Origin: Branchiostoma floridae
Lineage: Eukaryota > Chordata > Leptocardii > Amphioxiformes > Branchiostomatidae
DNA length: 24,999 nt
Direction of reading: 5' to 3'
NCBI RefSeq assembly: GCF_000003815.2
Contig: NC_049986.1
Location: 4,067,881-4,092,879, forward strand
Under the pieces are notes generated by a model, which saw nothing but the letters and a program-made list of their open reading frames with translations, was not told the DNA's origin and did no database searches. The translations under genes were made by a program, and so were the position numbers. The first letter of the stretch is position 1; each line of letters starts with the position of its first letter. This document shows, one piece after another, positions 8,753 to 19,643 of the stretch.

Positions 8753-11090
8753 GAAAGACAATCGTGTGACCTTTGTGGAAACCACCTTGTTAATCTCCAG
8801 GAATGATAGCCTATTCGCCATTACATTCGACCAACCGAATTACTACTAATGGTTACCATCTGAATCTCCAAACCTCTAGAATTATTGAATATAAAAAGAA
8901 GGAAGCAAAAGAGTTTCTGTGTGTGCGTGGACGAAATCTTGAGAGTAATGTACTTTTAATAACTGTCCTGTACTGGACACAACTATTCGTTTCATGGGTA
9001 AAACGGTCTCAATAGAATTATGTAGTCTTCACAAACGGAAATTGATTTTATTTGATTGTTTTCACCTACAAGCACCAGTTGTAAAGTATACTGGATGAAG
9101 GACAGACATACTTGGAGCACGTAAGCTGATGTTATAAATATTGATGTCGACATGATGCTGAAAATGAAATGAACCTATTAAAATTATTACGGTCGTTTGT
9201 CTACATGTTTGTCTGCATGCTAGTCACTGTAGATATTGTAATCGTGTGGAATAGAAAGAAACAGAATTGCTTTTATATACAAATATAAAAGGTAGCACTT
9301 CGGGCCGCATAGGGCAAAGTGGATTTGAATGGCGGGATACATTTAGTATGAAAGTTCAGCCTGATATTTACTCTAAAACATATCAATGGCAGAGTAATTA
9401 ACAATGTAGCAGAATGACCATAAGATCAAACGTAGAACATCACTGGATAACTGGTATTTCCTTCACCTCCAAGACAAAACATCCTGGTTACCTCACATGC
9501 TTCCTTTCTATGTCGTACATTAACCGAGTAAGTATTGATGAACACAATGTTTTCCGGAAAGGAAATTTAGAATTTTTACCATTGTTAGGTAGAGAACACC
9601 GATCATATCTTAACTTCTCTTAACGAGTTCTGTCTGAGGTGCTGAAGAAGCTCCTTGAGATAACGAAAGAAGTCACAATGTCTGATGACACTGATAAAAC
9701 GATACCCGACCGGGCATCTGAGAACGCTCAAAGGCTCGGAAAGGACAGTTTCAAAACAGACGTACCCGGTCACAAGAGGAAGGTAGGCGGGACATACAGA
9801 AAAGTCGTCGTATGGAGCAGAAAGTTGGAAAGCACTGTAGGGTTCAGTACATAGTAACTTCTAATGCTTGAGGTGAATCGCAATGCTTAACATAGTACTG
9901 GTAACGTTATGATTATTTTCCTAATGTTAAATAACAAACAATTACACAATCTCACCTGTGTACACTAATATTATACTCCCATCCCACCGTGGAAGAAGAC
10001 ACCCCGGTTTGCCTGTACCCTGACGTTATGACGGGACTTTGAGACCTGCGACTTTATTAATCAAATCGATTAATGGCGAAACCATGTCTTCCTGGACTCC
10101 AACAGCAATAGCATAACGTTACATACAGTATGATCACCAAACATGTATACACTATTTCCGGCGTAACATTAAAATGAGTCCTACTACATGGCTAAGATAT
10201 TATTGACACAGTCGATATCATTTCAATTCAATTGAGAGTCCGTTTTGAAAGTGTCTTAAAGATCAGTTTGCAGTGCTACTGGTAGCTGGTTCTATACTGC
10301 TGTGGTTCGGATAATAAAAGGTTTGTGTAAGGAGTTTGTCCTTCGTTTGTCTAATTTAAAAGTAAACTTTGAAGCGAAGCAAGTTCTTTTGCTGTTTACT
10401 ATAGAGACCTGTTTACTACTGAACCATACACGTTCATTTGTAAAGACAGTTTTCCTGAAGGTTTTCATAGTTAACATTAACAATCTTGTGTCTACGGGTT
10501 TCCACTGCGGTTTCAACTGGAGCAAAACGGTCCGCTAAACACTCGTATGGACGGACGACAGGACCATATTTCATAAGAAATAAAAGTAAAAAAATATCTA
10601 CACAGGAACTACAAGCTAATAACCATCCTATTATTTGTGTTTAAGTTACATACTAGGTGCTGTGTGCTCCTGTGCTATCCCAGAAAACAGGAGTTGAACA
10701 CAAAGAAAGGTGAATCAACTTTCCAGAAGACGGCTTGCCCCAAGATGAATATCCTGTAAACATGGTGGGAAATCCATTCAGGGCAGGAATATGTTTTTTC
10801 GTCGGTTCATTATTTTAGTCTTTCAAAGATCACTTAATGGTAATTTATCAGTGAAGGAGACTATTTCTAATCGTGATATAAAAGATTTGCATTTTAGAGG
10901 GATGGCTCTTGTAATTGTCTTGCTGTACCAAGAGGTCGTTAAGCTGCGGAAAGAGTAAAATGTTGTGCCGACTTTCCTAACTTGAAGATGAAGTGATGCT
11001 CACCGACCATTTCGTCTTATCTGTTAAACGTGTGCCACGAACACACAATGGTTAGGTGCTCCGTTTAATATTGCCACCAAGAATCGCAGT
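8753..11090. other. Intergenic stretch between convergent genes
   Basis: AT-rich and without a supported full gene. An ATTAAA at 9177-9182 could serve as the polyadenylation signal of the eight-exon gene. The short ORFs at 9414-9623 and 10292-10538 show no domain or splice support. Confidence 0.4.
9678..9854 (+). CDS. Weak candidate small ORF or first exon
   Basis: The ATG (TCACAATGTC) has a good context and opens a 58-codon charged, disordered-looking frame starting MSDDTDKTIPDRASENAQ. A donor-like AAG/GTAGGC lies at 9782/9783 (phase 0), and a matching acceptor is seen at CTATCCCAG/AAAACAGG (about 10683). That would give a tiny basic protein ending at a TGA about 10712. There is no homology support. 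It could be a gene relic or chance. Confidence 0.2.
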   Translation: MSDDTDKTIPDRASENAQRLGKDSFKTDVPGHKRKVGGTYRKVVVWSRKLESTVGFST

Positions 11091-11096
11091 TTTATT
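11091..11096 (-). terminator. AATAAA polyadenylation signal of the nucleotidyltransferase-TPR gene
   Basis: The first canonical hexamer on the minus strand after the stop at 11506, about 410 bases downstream. Confidence 0.5.
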
Positions 11097-11505
11097 TTTG
11101 AATATGGGACAGTTAAACTTTGTACCTGAAACAAATAATTAAAACTGATAATAGACATATGTAACAGAAAAAATGAGTTCATTTACATTATAAACTTGAT
11201 ATGAAGATACCATAATACCATAGTTGGCGATGGTGGGATCTTCATACTAGTAGTGCTTACAAAATAAAGGTAAATATCAATGGATATTAATGACATAAAT
11301 AAGGGCCTCATTTGCATAATTCATTAGGAAATGCCATAATAGTATTTCATATTTTGTGGGGTCAGAGGTCTCAACTGATATATTCGATGCAGCTGATCAT
11401 GAGTGCATGTATTTTACTTGAATAATCAATGAAAAACGTAAAAATATGTCAGATGACATTAATTGTAACAATATCTCGATTTGCCGTCTTGTGTACACAA
11501 ACCAA
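11097..11505 (-). other. Putative 3' UTR of the nucleotidyltransferase-TPR gene
   Basis: Non-coding. It contains CTCATTTGCATAATTCATTAGG (11308 region), the octamer-type motif that recurs in the repeats at 22300-22900, so a piece of that repeat family may lie in the UTR. Confidence 0.45.
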
Positions 11506-14500
11506 CTACAGTATCGCTATTATCTGTTCGATGTCACTATTTGCTATCTCCGGATCAGCGAGTTGATGACCCAAAGATATTCCGAGATTGGTCAGTAAAT
11601 GATCATTGTCCGGATTTGACGCGATGTCCCCATAGATAGCTTTCTTCATCCTAAGTGACTGTAGGAAGTAGCTAATTGCTTTCTTATGATCACCGAATTT
11701 ACTCCATGAGAATCCTAGGTGGTGAAGCGACTGGGCAATTTCCGGATGTGCCAAGTTTTCTCCATAGAAAGTTTTCCTCATTGTGTATGCCTGTTCATAG
11801 TAGCTAATTGCTCTCTCCTGACAGCCGAGTTCTCTCCAACATATTCCCAGGTTGTGAAGTGACTGAGCAATGTCCGGATGTGCCGTGTTGTCTCCATGTA
11901 GAGCTTTTTCCATCATTAGTGACTCTTCGTAATAGGGAACTGCTTTGAAGTAAACGCCGAGGGCAGTCCAGGATAATCCTATGTTGTGAAGTGCCGCAGC
12001 AATTGATGAATGTGCCGTGTTGTCTCCATAGATAGTTTTCGCCATCTTTAGTGACTGTTCGAAGTAACTAATTGCTTTAATCTGCTCGCCTAGTTTGTGC
12101 AAGGATAACCCCATGTTAAGAAGTGCTGCAGCAATGTCCGGATGTGCCTTGTCTCCATAAACAGTTTTGTGTATACTTAGTGACTGTTCGTAGTAGCTAA
12201 TTGCTTTCGTTTGGTCACCGAGGTCACTCCAGGATAAACCAAGGTTGATAAGCAAGCCAGCGACGTCTTGATGAGCCGTGTTGTCTCCATAGATAGTTTT
12301 CTTCATCGTTAATGACTGTTGGAAGTAGCTTATTGCTTTCTTAAAGTCACCTAGTTTAATCCAAGATGCTCCCAAGCCTTGAAGTGCCGCAGCGATGCCC
12401 TGGTGGGCCGTGTTCTCTCCATAGATAGTTTTCATCATAGTTAGTGACTGTTCGAGGTAGGTAACTGTTTTTTTCTGATCACCTAGTATAATCCAGGATG
12501 ACCCCATGTTAAGAAGTGCTGCAGCAATGTCCGGATGTGCCGTGTTGTCTCCATAGATAGTTTTCAACATTGTCAGTGACTGTTGGTAGTAGCTAATTCT
12601 TTTCACAAAATCCCCTAGATCACCCCAAGATGACCCAAGGTTCATCAGTACACCAGCAATATGTTTATGTGCCGTGTTGTCTCCGTAGATAGTTTTCATC
12701 ATTGTTAGTGATTTTTCGAAGCAGTTAATCGCTTTCTTCTGATCGCCGAGTTTCATCCAAGATGATCCAAGGTTAAGAAGTAACCTAGCAAGGTCCGGAT
12801 GTGCTATACTGTCCCGATAAATAGTTTTCATCATCTTTAGTGACCGTTCATAGTAGCTAATTGCTTTTTTGTGCTCACCGAAGTCACTCCAAGATATTCC
12901 CAGGTTTTGGAGTGATTGCGCAATGTCCGAATGAGCCGTAGTTTCTCCATAGATACTGTGACGTAACTTCAGCGATTGTTCGAAATAGAATTTTGCTTTA
13001 GAAATATCACTGTGACGTAACCAATGGTTTCCTATTTCATCAAGCATTTTCGATTGTTTGACAGCATCGCTACCTGCATCTGTTAATGCTGCTTCCAAGT
13101 AACTTATGGATATGTTTGACAACAAAAGATTATTTGCTATAAAGCCCAAACACTCATTGGAAGTGTCAAAGATTGTAGTTTTCAAAACCTGACTTGATTT
13201 GACATGTGCAGAATCTTGAACCATGGCTGCTATACATCTCTTTAAAGGAATAGCTCTGCAATAGTATCTAAAGAGAACTTTGGTGTCTGGAATATAAAAT
13301 ACTGATCTCAGCATAGAGTCAAACACCTCTTGAGTTTCTGCTTGAGCTTTCATTTCTGCAAGTGGAGACAGACTGTCCTTTTGTCCTCCGTTGGCCACAT
13401 ATGTTCTCAGCCGGAGCTCTGCTGAGATACTGGTCAGCACGGCAAGGTGGGTGCCATTCTCCTCTTCGATGTTTTCCATCTCCTTCATCTTCTCAATCAC
13501 ATCCCACGCGCTAGAGAGGGTAACGCGACACCACAGAGCTAGTAGCTCGATAGCTATTCCTGGAAAACGGTAAATGTCTTTCTTGACATTCAGTAGCTGC
13601 CCAGTGGGTTCATAGTTGGAAAACTGGTCTCTGTTTTCTGATATGATTTGTAGAAAAGAGAGACGGGACTGGAAATGGGACAGACGATCATCAGTGATGA
13701 CCTCTAAGAGCTTTTTAACATACTCGTTCACCAGCGCCTCATCCCCCGCCAAGAAAACAGAACGCCTGAGGATGTCTGACAGGTGATACCCTTCGGACAC
13801 AGAAATGTCCAGATGCTGAAACTTGGCCATATTGGCAGGGGTCTGAATGAGGCTGACCGGAGGTTTGCTCTTAGTCTTTTCTCTTCCAAAAGGAGTCTTA
13901 CTTGCCCATGGCATGAAGCCGTCGAAGGCAAATCCACGAGGCGTGACCGAGTCAAAGAACCAATCTTTCTCTGGATATTCTGATTGGAAATCGTTCAGTG
14001 ACGGGATGGCCATGGCTGGGAGGATGGTCTCTCCGAGGTTGATGACTTTCAGGTGTAGGTAGTGTGTGAGGTTGATAAAGTACCGCCGTGTGTCGTCATT
14101 GTCCTTCCCTTCCTCAATCAGAATGGCGAACTCCAGGTCAGAGTAAGGTGTGACCAGTTCTGTTGCCTGTGAGCCTAACCCGATGAAAGCGTACTTACAT
14201 GGTGGAGGACCAAGCGTTTCAATGCATTCTTTCACAAGGTCCTGGATAAAACTTTGTCTATTTTTGGCGATAGTTTTGAATAATGCTTTGACAGCTTCCG
14301 CTCGTTCGGCCTCGACTGTTTTCATCTTTGGCTCATCCTCGTCATATTGGTATGGATTGTGTTGCTGATCAATGGCTTCTAGTTGTGACTTCGCACGGGA
14401 ACGACTGTCCCCCAATCTCTTCTTATGACGTACTGCTTGATCAGAAGGAATGGACTTACTGTTCGCATTTGCTGTGTACTGGAGAAGCCATTTCTCTGTC

Positions 14501-14681
14501 TCCTGCAGTCGTTTCGTGACACAGTCTTTGATTTTGTCTGTTCTAGCCATGGCGGCGTTGTACAGAGCTGCTGCCTGTGTGAATTTCTTACCTTCTTTTG
14601 TTCTTTTACCTAGCCGGACGTAGACGTCACCAAGTCTGCACAGACATTCGGCCTCTCTACATCGATCGGGTTTGTTCGGAT
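11506..14681 (-). CDS. Nucleotidyltransferase-TPR fusion protein, large terminal exon
   Basis: The acceptor TTGTTGTCCTTGCAG/AT fixes the exon start at 14681 (phase 1), so the upstream in-frame ATG at 14730 lies in the intron. The stop is TAG at 11506-11508. Domains in order: (i) a TPR-like unit continuing from the previous exon (CREAECLCRLGDVY, AAALYNAAMAR); (ii) a polymerase-beta-type nucleotidyltransferase fold of the GlnD/DUF294 kind, with GSQATELVTPYSDLEFAIL (about 14175-14120), where G-S and D-L-E are the nucleotide- and metal-binding residues; (iii) a helical region with LLNVKKDIYRFPGIAIELLA, like the segment after the GlnD/DUF294 catalytic core; (iv) about eleven TPRs of 44 residues plus a truncated twelfth (from 13047). 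A third catalytic acidic residue is not obvious, so activity is uncertain. The TPRs suggest partner binding. Substrate and pathway are unknown. Confidence 0.9.
11509..13047 (-). repeat. TPR array encoded by 132-bp repeats
   Basis: About eleven units of 44 residues, with cores such as LGDQKKAISYYEQSL, KTIYGDNTAHPDIAAAL and LxNLGxSW. They are alike at the DNA level too. One unit has lost one codon (GDKAH in place of GDNTAH, about 12150), and the last unit degenerates near 11580. The style matches kinesin-light-chain/nephrocystin-3 type TPRs. Confidence 0.92.
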
Positions 14682-15105
14682 CTGCAAGGACAACAAAAGT
14701 AAGGTTGCTGTAAAAAGAGTTAATCAACAATACCTTCGTAAGGAAATATTATGAATAAATGTTACTATGAAAATCACCTCATTTATATATATATTGCATG
14801 GCTTTACATACTCATTTCTGCATAACTGTCAATTGCCACATAGCTATCAAGATGAAACCGCAATTAGTTACCAATTGAGTTCGTGGTGGCTTCAAAGTTT
14901 CCTCATTTTAGATATACAAAGTTTATGTGGATTGTTATGTTTTCTTACTAACATCACATTGAAAAATCATTCTTTATATTAGAGACCTATTGTACCATTC
15001 TCCACTAATCACGCAAGGAAAAAAAAATGTCTGATGATGTTCACCTAGTGCCTTTATCTCACCTGCATGCGTCATTGGTATGAATATTACATCATTAACC
15101 ACTAA
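14682..15105 (-). other. Intron of the nucleotidyltransferase-TPR gene, proximal part
   Basis: AT-rich intron sequence with the polypyrimidine tract next to the acceptor. The 71-codon plus-strand frame here is probably chance. Confidence 0.5.
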
Positions 15106-15336
15106 AGGTGGTATCTCACTGCACTTGCGTCACGCTTGCGTCACTGTGGGGTTCATTCACTGCGTCACTGTTTTGCTATTTTCTCCGATTTTTTAAAAAT
15201 AATCTAGATATTGCGTAAAAGCATGACTCAGAAGACGACAAAATACACAAAAAGTTCTTTATGTCTGAAATTCGTTCAGTATCTTTCGAACCCTGCAGTG
15301 ACGCAAGCGTGACGCAAGTGCGGTGAGATGCCACCT
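15106..15336. mobile_element. PIF/Harbinger-like MITE with TAA target duplication
   Basis: 231 bp with terminal inverted repeats of about 50 bp: AGGTGGTATCTCACTGCACT at the left, and AGGTGGCATCTCACCGCACT as the reverse complement of the right, both continuing TGCGTCACGCTTGCGTCACT. TAA flanks both ends (15103-15105 and 15337-15339). Three-base TWA duplications are typical of PIF/Harbinger. It is non-coding, hence non-autonomous. Confidence 0.8.
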
Positions 15337-15726
15337 TAAGGTACTATATCATTTTCTCATTAAGTATGCAAATAGAAAAAAATCAATTATCCATTTTGGG
15401 CTATCTCAAACTATGTTACATAATGTAATACATATCAACGTCCTCGATATTCATCACGCAAATCAAGCATGATTTACATACAAGTAGGGTTGCCTTCAAC
15501 CAAGTTATCTAAAAAAAATCATGAAAAATTTATCCATCAATTTTAATTATCCTGTTTTACATTTGCCAACTGAAACGCTCTGCAGTTTAAAAAAAGCAGC
15601 TAGAGGACTCAAACCTTCGTCAATTCATTACGAGCGGAAGAGCTATATGTATATACCCTTACAAAAGCATATGACCTTAGCAAGTCCAGAACACGCAGTG
15701 CAAATGATGTGTCAAAACTAGAAGTC

Positions 15727-15765
15727 CTGCTGCAGTACCATAGAAAATCACTAAGGGCTCGCTCA
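15727..15765 (+). repeat. Isolated copy of the CTGCAGTACC repeat core
   Basis: CCTGCTGCAGTACC followed by a degenerate CACTAAGGGC. It is related to the cores of the 22277-24380 repeat region. Confidence 0.5.
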
Positions 15766-15787
15766 ATAATCTAATTTGTCTTAATAG

Positions 15788-15995
15788 TTTAACTGTAATT
15801 CAACACAAAATAATTCTCACCTCGAATTTTCGGTCGAACATCCGTCGACCTTCGTCAGGAGTGATTCAATTACTCTGAGCATGTGACCTAGGGGCACGTG
15901 ACTCGAGTAAAGAATCATAGATGACTCCTGACAAAGGCCGAAGAATGTGCGACCGAAAATTCGAGGTGAGAATTCTTTTGTGTTGAACAGTTAAA
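15788..15995. mobile_element. Palindromic foldback element
   Basis: A near-complete palindrome of 208 bp centred on GTGACCTAGG. The outer arms share TTTAACTG, TTCAACACAAAA, ATTCTCACCTCGAATTTTCG and CCTTCGTCAGGAGT (right arm CCTTTGTCAGGAGT). The arms then continue imperfectly into the centre (GATTC, TTACTC, GAG). It has no coding capacity and is a MITE-like element in the gene's intron. Confidence 0.8.
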
Positions 15996-16169
15996 AACTT
16001 CAATATGGATTATACCAACACAGATGAGCTTTCATGCTAATCTAATTCTTTTTTTATTTATCAGCACCTAACAAGCAAGAACAAAAAAAGATCCGTTTAA
16101 CTTTTTGTTATATGTTCACAAACAGAAACACACACACAAATATACATCCCTTACGAAGGTAACAAATAC

Positions 16170-16270
16170 CGTGAATGATTTTCAAAGCGGCCGCAAACTT
16201 CTGCTCTGCTAAGTCCAAGTTCCCATCAGTCAGTGCGCGGTCTCCTGTAGTCAGGTGCTCCTCGTATGTC
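16170..16270 (-). CDS. Nucleotidyltransferase-TPR gene, internal exon
   Basis: The acceptor AATTTCCATTCAG/GACA and donor CACG/GTATTTG bracket 101 bases. It enters in phase 2 and leaves in phase 1, which fits the large exon exactly. It encodes TYEEHLTTGDRAL, then LAEQKFAAALKIIH, joining DPNKPDRCREAE across the splice. It is the first helical pair of the TPR-like unit whose second half is in the terminal exon. Splice sites, phase and helix pattern all agree. Confidence 0.8.
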
Positions 16271-16609
16271 CTGAATGGAAATTATGAAATATTTTAGAGG
16301 TATTTGTTTATCTCTTGTCCCTGAAGTGAAATTACACCCTTTGTTTAGATCTCAATTACGGAACTATTGGTAATATCCGAATAATGGGTCAACACATTTA
16401 TGTCTACCAAAATAACTATTCTCATGTGACCTTAACTTCAGCTATTAATGTTTTGTGTTTTGAAATTTCTACATACAAGACTTCATTCGCATACGGGATT
16501 AGAAATATCGATAATCCATTGATAATCCATTTAATCTACAATAGTATAGGACCATCATGACATCAACTATTTACAAGGTCACGAAAACGGGTACTCTTCA
16601 AAATGACCC

Positions 16610-16660
16610 ATGTTTATTTGGCGAAGATTTGTGGTGATCGTGGAACTCTAGTTACATGTA
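16610..16660 (-). repeat. End of a dispersed repeat beside the LINE insertion
   Basis: Read on the minus strand: AACTAGAGTTCCACGATCAC and CTTCGCCAAATAAA. The same terminus occurs on the plus strand near 22270-22310 and 23307-23350. Confidence 0.6.
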
Positions 16661-16669
16661 TAAATAGAC

Positions 16670-17119
16670 GATCCACAGGAAAAAAGCAACTACCGACCGA
16701 TATCTCTTCTCCCCGCCCTGTCGAAGGTACTTGAAAAAATTGTTTACAAACACTTATACAATCATCTCACAAGCAGTAATCTGCTGTATCGTTACCAATC
16801 AGGATTTATTAAGGGTGATTCTACAGTTTGTCAGCTGGCCCACCTTACACAAACTATTTTAAATGCTTTAGAGTCTGGATACGATGTGCAAACAGTCTTT
16901 CTTGACTTTTCCCGTGCCTTCGACAGGGTGTGGCATGCTGGACTAATTTTCAAACTCCAATGTAATGGTGTCGAAGGGCCACTCATCAATTGGATATCGA
17001 GTTATCTTAGCAAAAGATCACAACGTGTTGTCAAAGATGGTCAGTCTTCATCCTGGCTCAATACCAATGCAGGCGTTCCACAGGGCTCTATTTTAGGCCC
17101 ACTGTTCTTTCTCATATAC
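16670..17119 (+). pseudogene. LINE reverse transcriptase, first part
   Basis: Open from the truncation point. It encodes the fingers and first palm of the reverse transcriptase: NYRPISLLP near 16690, the first catalytic aspartate in FLDFSRAFD near 16903-16926, and GVPQGSILGP. The frame is cut at 17119 by a DNA element. Both sides of that element are in the same frame, so the insertion, not decay, broke it. Confidence 0.9.
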
Positions 17120-17503
17120 GGCTCGTTCTCATTTAAATGTCGAAATGCTGTCGCCTGACTTTACGCCTTGATATAGAGCCAATTATAGACAACATCACTG
17201 GTTTCTTCATTTTTCCACAACCCCTGTAATGTTTTACAAAAGATGCACAACAACATTCGTATTGGTTGATGGCTTAAAAGATTATTATAGCCACGGGTGG
17301 GATTTCACACCTTAAAAAATGGCTGTCGCCTGAGAAGAAACGAAGAATTCAAATAGTAGCCAAAAATTTAACAATTCAGTTCCCAGAATGATTGTTCGGC
17401 AGGTGAAACCAGCTACCCAGGCCCTCTGCCCGATGACGTCAGATCGCTCCTGTCACTGATCTTGGAGGCTGTGTGAGGTGTTTTATGCCTGTCGCCAGAT
17501 TCT

Positions 17504-18003
17504 GTAACAAACGTTACCACCACTAGTACGATGGTTGCCACGGTTATATTATGCACTTATAAGACTAGAAATGGCCGTTTTTGTGACGCTGTACAGTTTT
17601 TCTGGCTTTCTTAAGAAACAAGAAAGGGTTGTTGACTGTCATTTGTATCCCACTTTGCTTACAAAATGTTGTACAGAAATGACTGTAACAAACGTTACCA
17701 TTGTTCGATGCTGTCTAGCCTGTGTTTACACAAGCTCTCTCGCCGGCTGGGCTTAATGACCCCCTCCCCCGAGGATGGCGGGTGGCGGCAATTGTAGGGC
17801 CGGCCGCTAGGGGCTTGATTTTAGTCAGGCTAGATGCTGTCTAGGCTTTCTATTTGACCTGGTGTAAAAAGGCTGGCCACTTTTCAAATATCACTAGGGA
17901 CATTCACTTATACCTAAATGGTGTAGTCAATAAGGTAAGTCCTTTCGAAGAAAACAGGGTAAAGTCTACTGTTGTAACAAACGTTACCGGTAACGTTTGT
18001 TAC
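17504..18003. repeat. Four copies of GTAACAAACGTTACC, last pair palindromic
   Basis: Direct copies lie at 17504-17518, 17685-17699 and 17974-17988. The last is followed immediately by its reverse complement (17989-18003), making a perfect 30-bp palindrome. All lie within the 1053-bp element, and could be protein-binding sites or remnants of further small insertions. Confidence 0.85.
17716..17832. mobile_element. 117-bp MITE nested in the DNA element
   Basis: The ends are TAGCCTG and CAGGCTA (perfect 7-bp inverted repeat), flanked by GATGCTGTC at 17707-17715 and 17833-17841. The 8-9 bp duplication would suit a hAT-like MITE. The interior is GC-rich and unlike its AT-rich host. Confidence 0.75.
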
Positions 18004-18176
18004 CTGTCCTGTTATGCATTACCAATGGGACCGAAAATAATTAGTTGCCATTTTTTGGCTATGGTTAAAAGAGGAATTTTCCCAAACAACCAAGTAGTTT
18101 TCAGTGAAAATAAAGCCGATCTATTTTTCGACCAAAAAAATGCCATTTTCGACATTTCAATGAGAACGAGTGATAC

Positions 18177-19412
18177 ATCAATGATATTGTAAATGATCTC
18201 GTTTCGCAACCCTACCTCTTCGCCGACGACAGTTCTCTTCTTGAGATAGTCAAGAACCCTTTTGATTCTGAGGCGATCCTAAACTCTGACCTGTCTAAAA
18301 TTCACTCATGGGCCTGTCAGTGGCTCATGGAGTTGAACCCACAGAAAACTGAAGAAATGTGTATTTCTGTCAGAAGACATCCCATTGTTCACCCACCTCT
18401 TTATCTCGACAATTGTGTGATCCAATCTGTTATCACCCACAAACATATCGGAGTGATTCTAAGTTCAAATATGTCTTGGGATGCGCATGTCAATCATATT
18501 GTTTCCAAAGTTTCAAAAAGTGTTGCTCTCTTTAGTGGTCTGAAATTTAGGCTCCCCCGCAATGTCCTGGAAACGTTATATAAATCATACATCCGTCCAT
18601 GTCTCGAATACGCTGACGTCATTTGGCACGGCACAACAAGTGAGCAATCAAAACTTATTGAACGTATCCAATATCACTGCTCAATTGTCGTGACAGGTGC
18701 CATAAGGGGGTCGTCTTATTTGTCATGTCGTCAGGAGCTGGGTTGGGAAACGTTGTCTGATAGAAGACATGTCCATCGTCTCTGCTTGCTCTTCAAGATT
18801 GTTAACGGTTTAACTCGTGATTATCTAGTAGAATTTGTCCCTCCAACTATTTCGTCTGAATGTACATACGATCTACGCAACAAGCTAAACCTAAGGTCTA
18901 CCAATCTCTCGACAAACCGCTCTCTAAAGTCTTTCTATCCATACTCTATATCACACTGGAACAACCTCGACTCCTCAACCCGCTCCTTAAACTTTTGCCA
19001 GTTTAAAACCTTTATTTTCAAACAGTTCCGCCCCGCTAAATGTAAATATCTTAGTCATGGCCCCCGCTATCCCTGTCTTCTGCTGACTCGTCTTCGGATC
19101 GGCACCTGCAGCTTGAACTCCAGTCTCTTATCCCGAGGCCTACGTAACAGCCCAGCATGTAGCTGCGGGTGCCGGTCCGAAACAGTCGCCCATTACCTAC
19201 TTCACTGCCCAAATTACAACAACCAAAGGTCACTTCTCCTCGGCAAACTTTCCCGGCTTTTAGGACAGTCATTTAACTTATTTACACATTCTGAAAATAT
19301 GCATATTTCTTTATTACTTAATGGAAGTCCTCCTTTTTCATATTCCTTAAATTCCAAAATTCTTATTTTAACCCAAAATTTTATTACAACATCTAAACGT
19401 TTCATATCTTGA
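18177..19412 (+). pseudogene. LINE reverse transcriptase, second part
   Basis: Resumes with INDIVNDL, then the catalytic FADDSSLL near 18220. The thumb (WLMELNPQKTEEM, then HIGVILSSNMSW) and a C-terminal Cys/His motif (CSCGCRSETVAHYLLHCP near 19160) follow. The stop is TGA at 19410-19412. There are no internal stops, so the copy is fairly young. Confidence 0.9.
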
Positions 19413-19594
19413 TCTATACTTTTTAGTTCTATGCAAAATCTGACCTTTTGTTATTGGGGAAGGGGATCCGGCATGCGCTCTTATCAACTTTTGTTACACA
19501 TCATTTAATTTTCACTTGATGTTAGTATTATTTATATCTACCTTAATTTTGTATTTCGCTAAGTTAAGTTATGTCAATGTCTTTGTATATATGT

Positions 19595-19643
19595 ATAGTG
19601 GTGGCGTGAATATAAGTTCCCAACTTGAGTGCGCCACCACTAT
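19595..19643 (+). other. 3' stem-loop of the LINE
   Basis: The arms ATAGTGGTGGCG (19595-19606) and CGCCACCACTAT (19632-19643) pair perfectly over 12 bp. The loop is 25 bases. Some LINE families use a 3' hairpin for recognition by their reverse transcriptase. Confidence 0.8.

Larger units (their letters stand above)
17120..18172. mobile_element. 1053-bp non-autonomous DNA element inside the LINE
   Basis: Inverted ends of about 26 bp: CTCGTTCTCATTTAAATGTC at the left, and CTCGTTCTCATTGAAATGTC as the reverse complement of the right. The 4-bp target duplication ATAC lies at 17116-17119 and 18173-18176. Removing one ATAC plus the element restores the reading frame. Four-base duplications are known for Sola, Chapaev and Academ groups, but no transposase is present to decide. 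The internal 112-codon ORF (17854-18192) runs through the element end and is probably not a gene. Confidence 0.85.

Noticed and set aside
13391-14613. Plus-strand ORFs opposite the nucleotidyltransferase exon
   Set aside because: Short antisense shadows without domain features.
14682-14730. ATG at 14730 as the start of the nucleotidyltransferase-TPR protein
   Set aside because: A strong acceptor ends at 14682 and the exon at 16170-16270 joins in matching phase with a continuous TPR-like helix pattern, so this stretch is intron.
17854-18192. 112-codon ORF in the DNA element
   Set aside because: It crosses the inverted terminal repeat and target duplication into the LINE and includes the 30-bp palindrome. 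No protein features.
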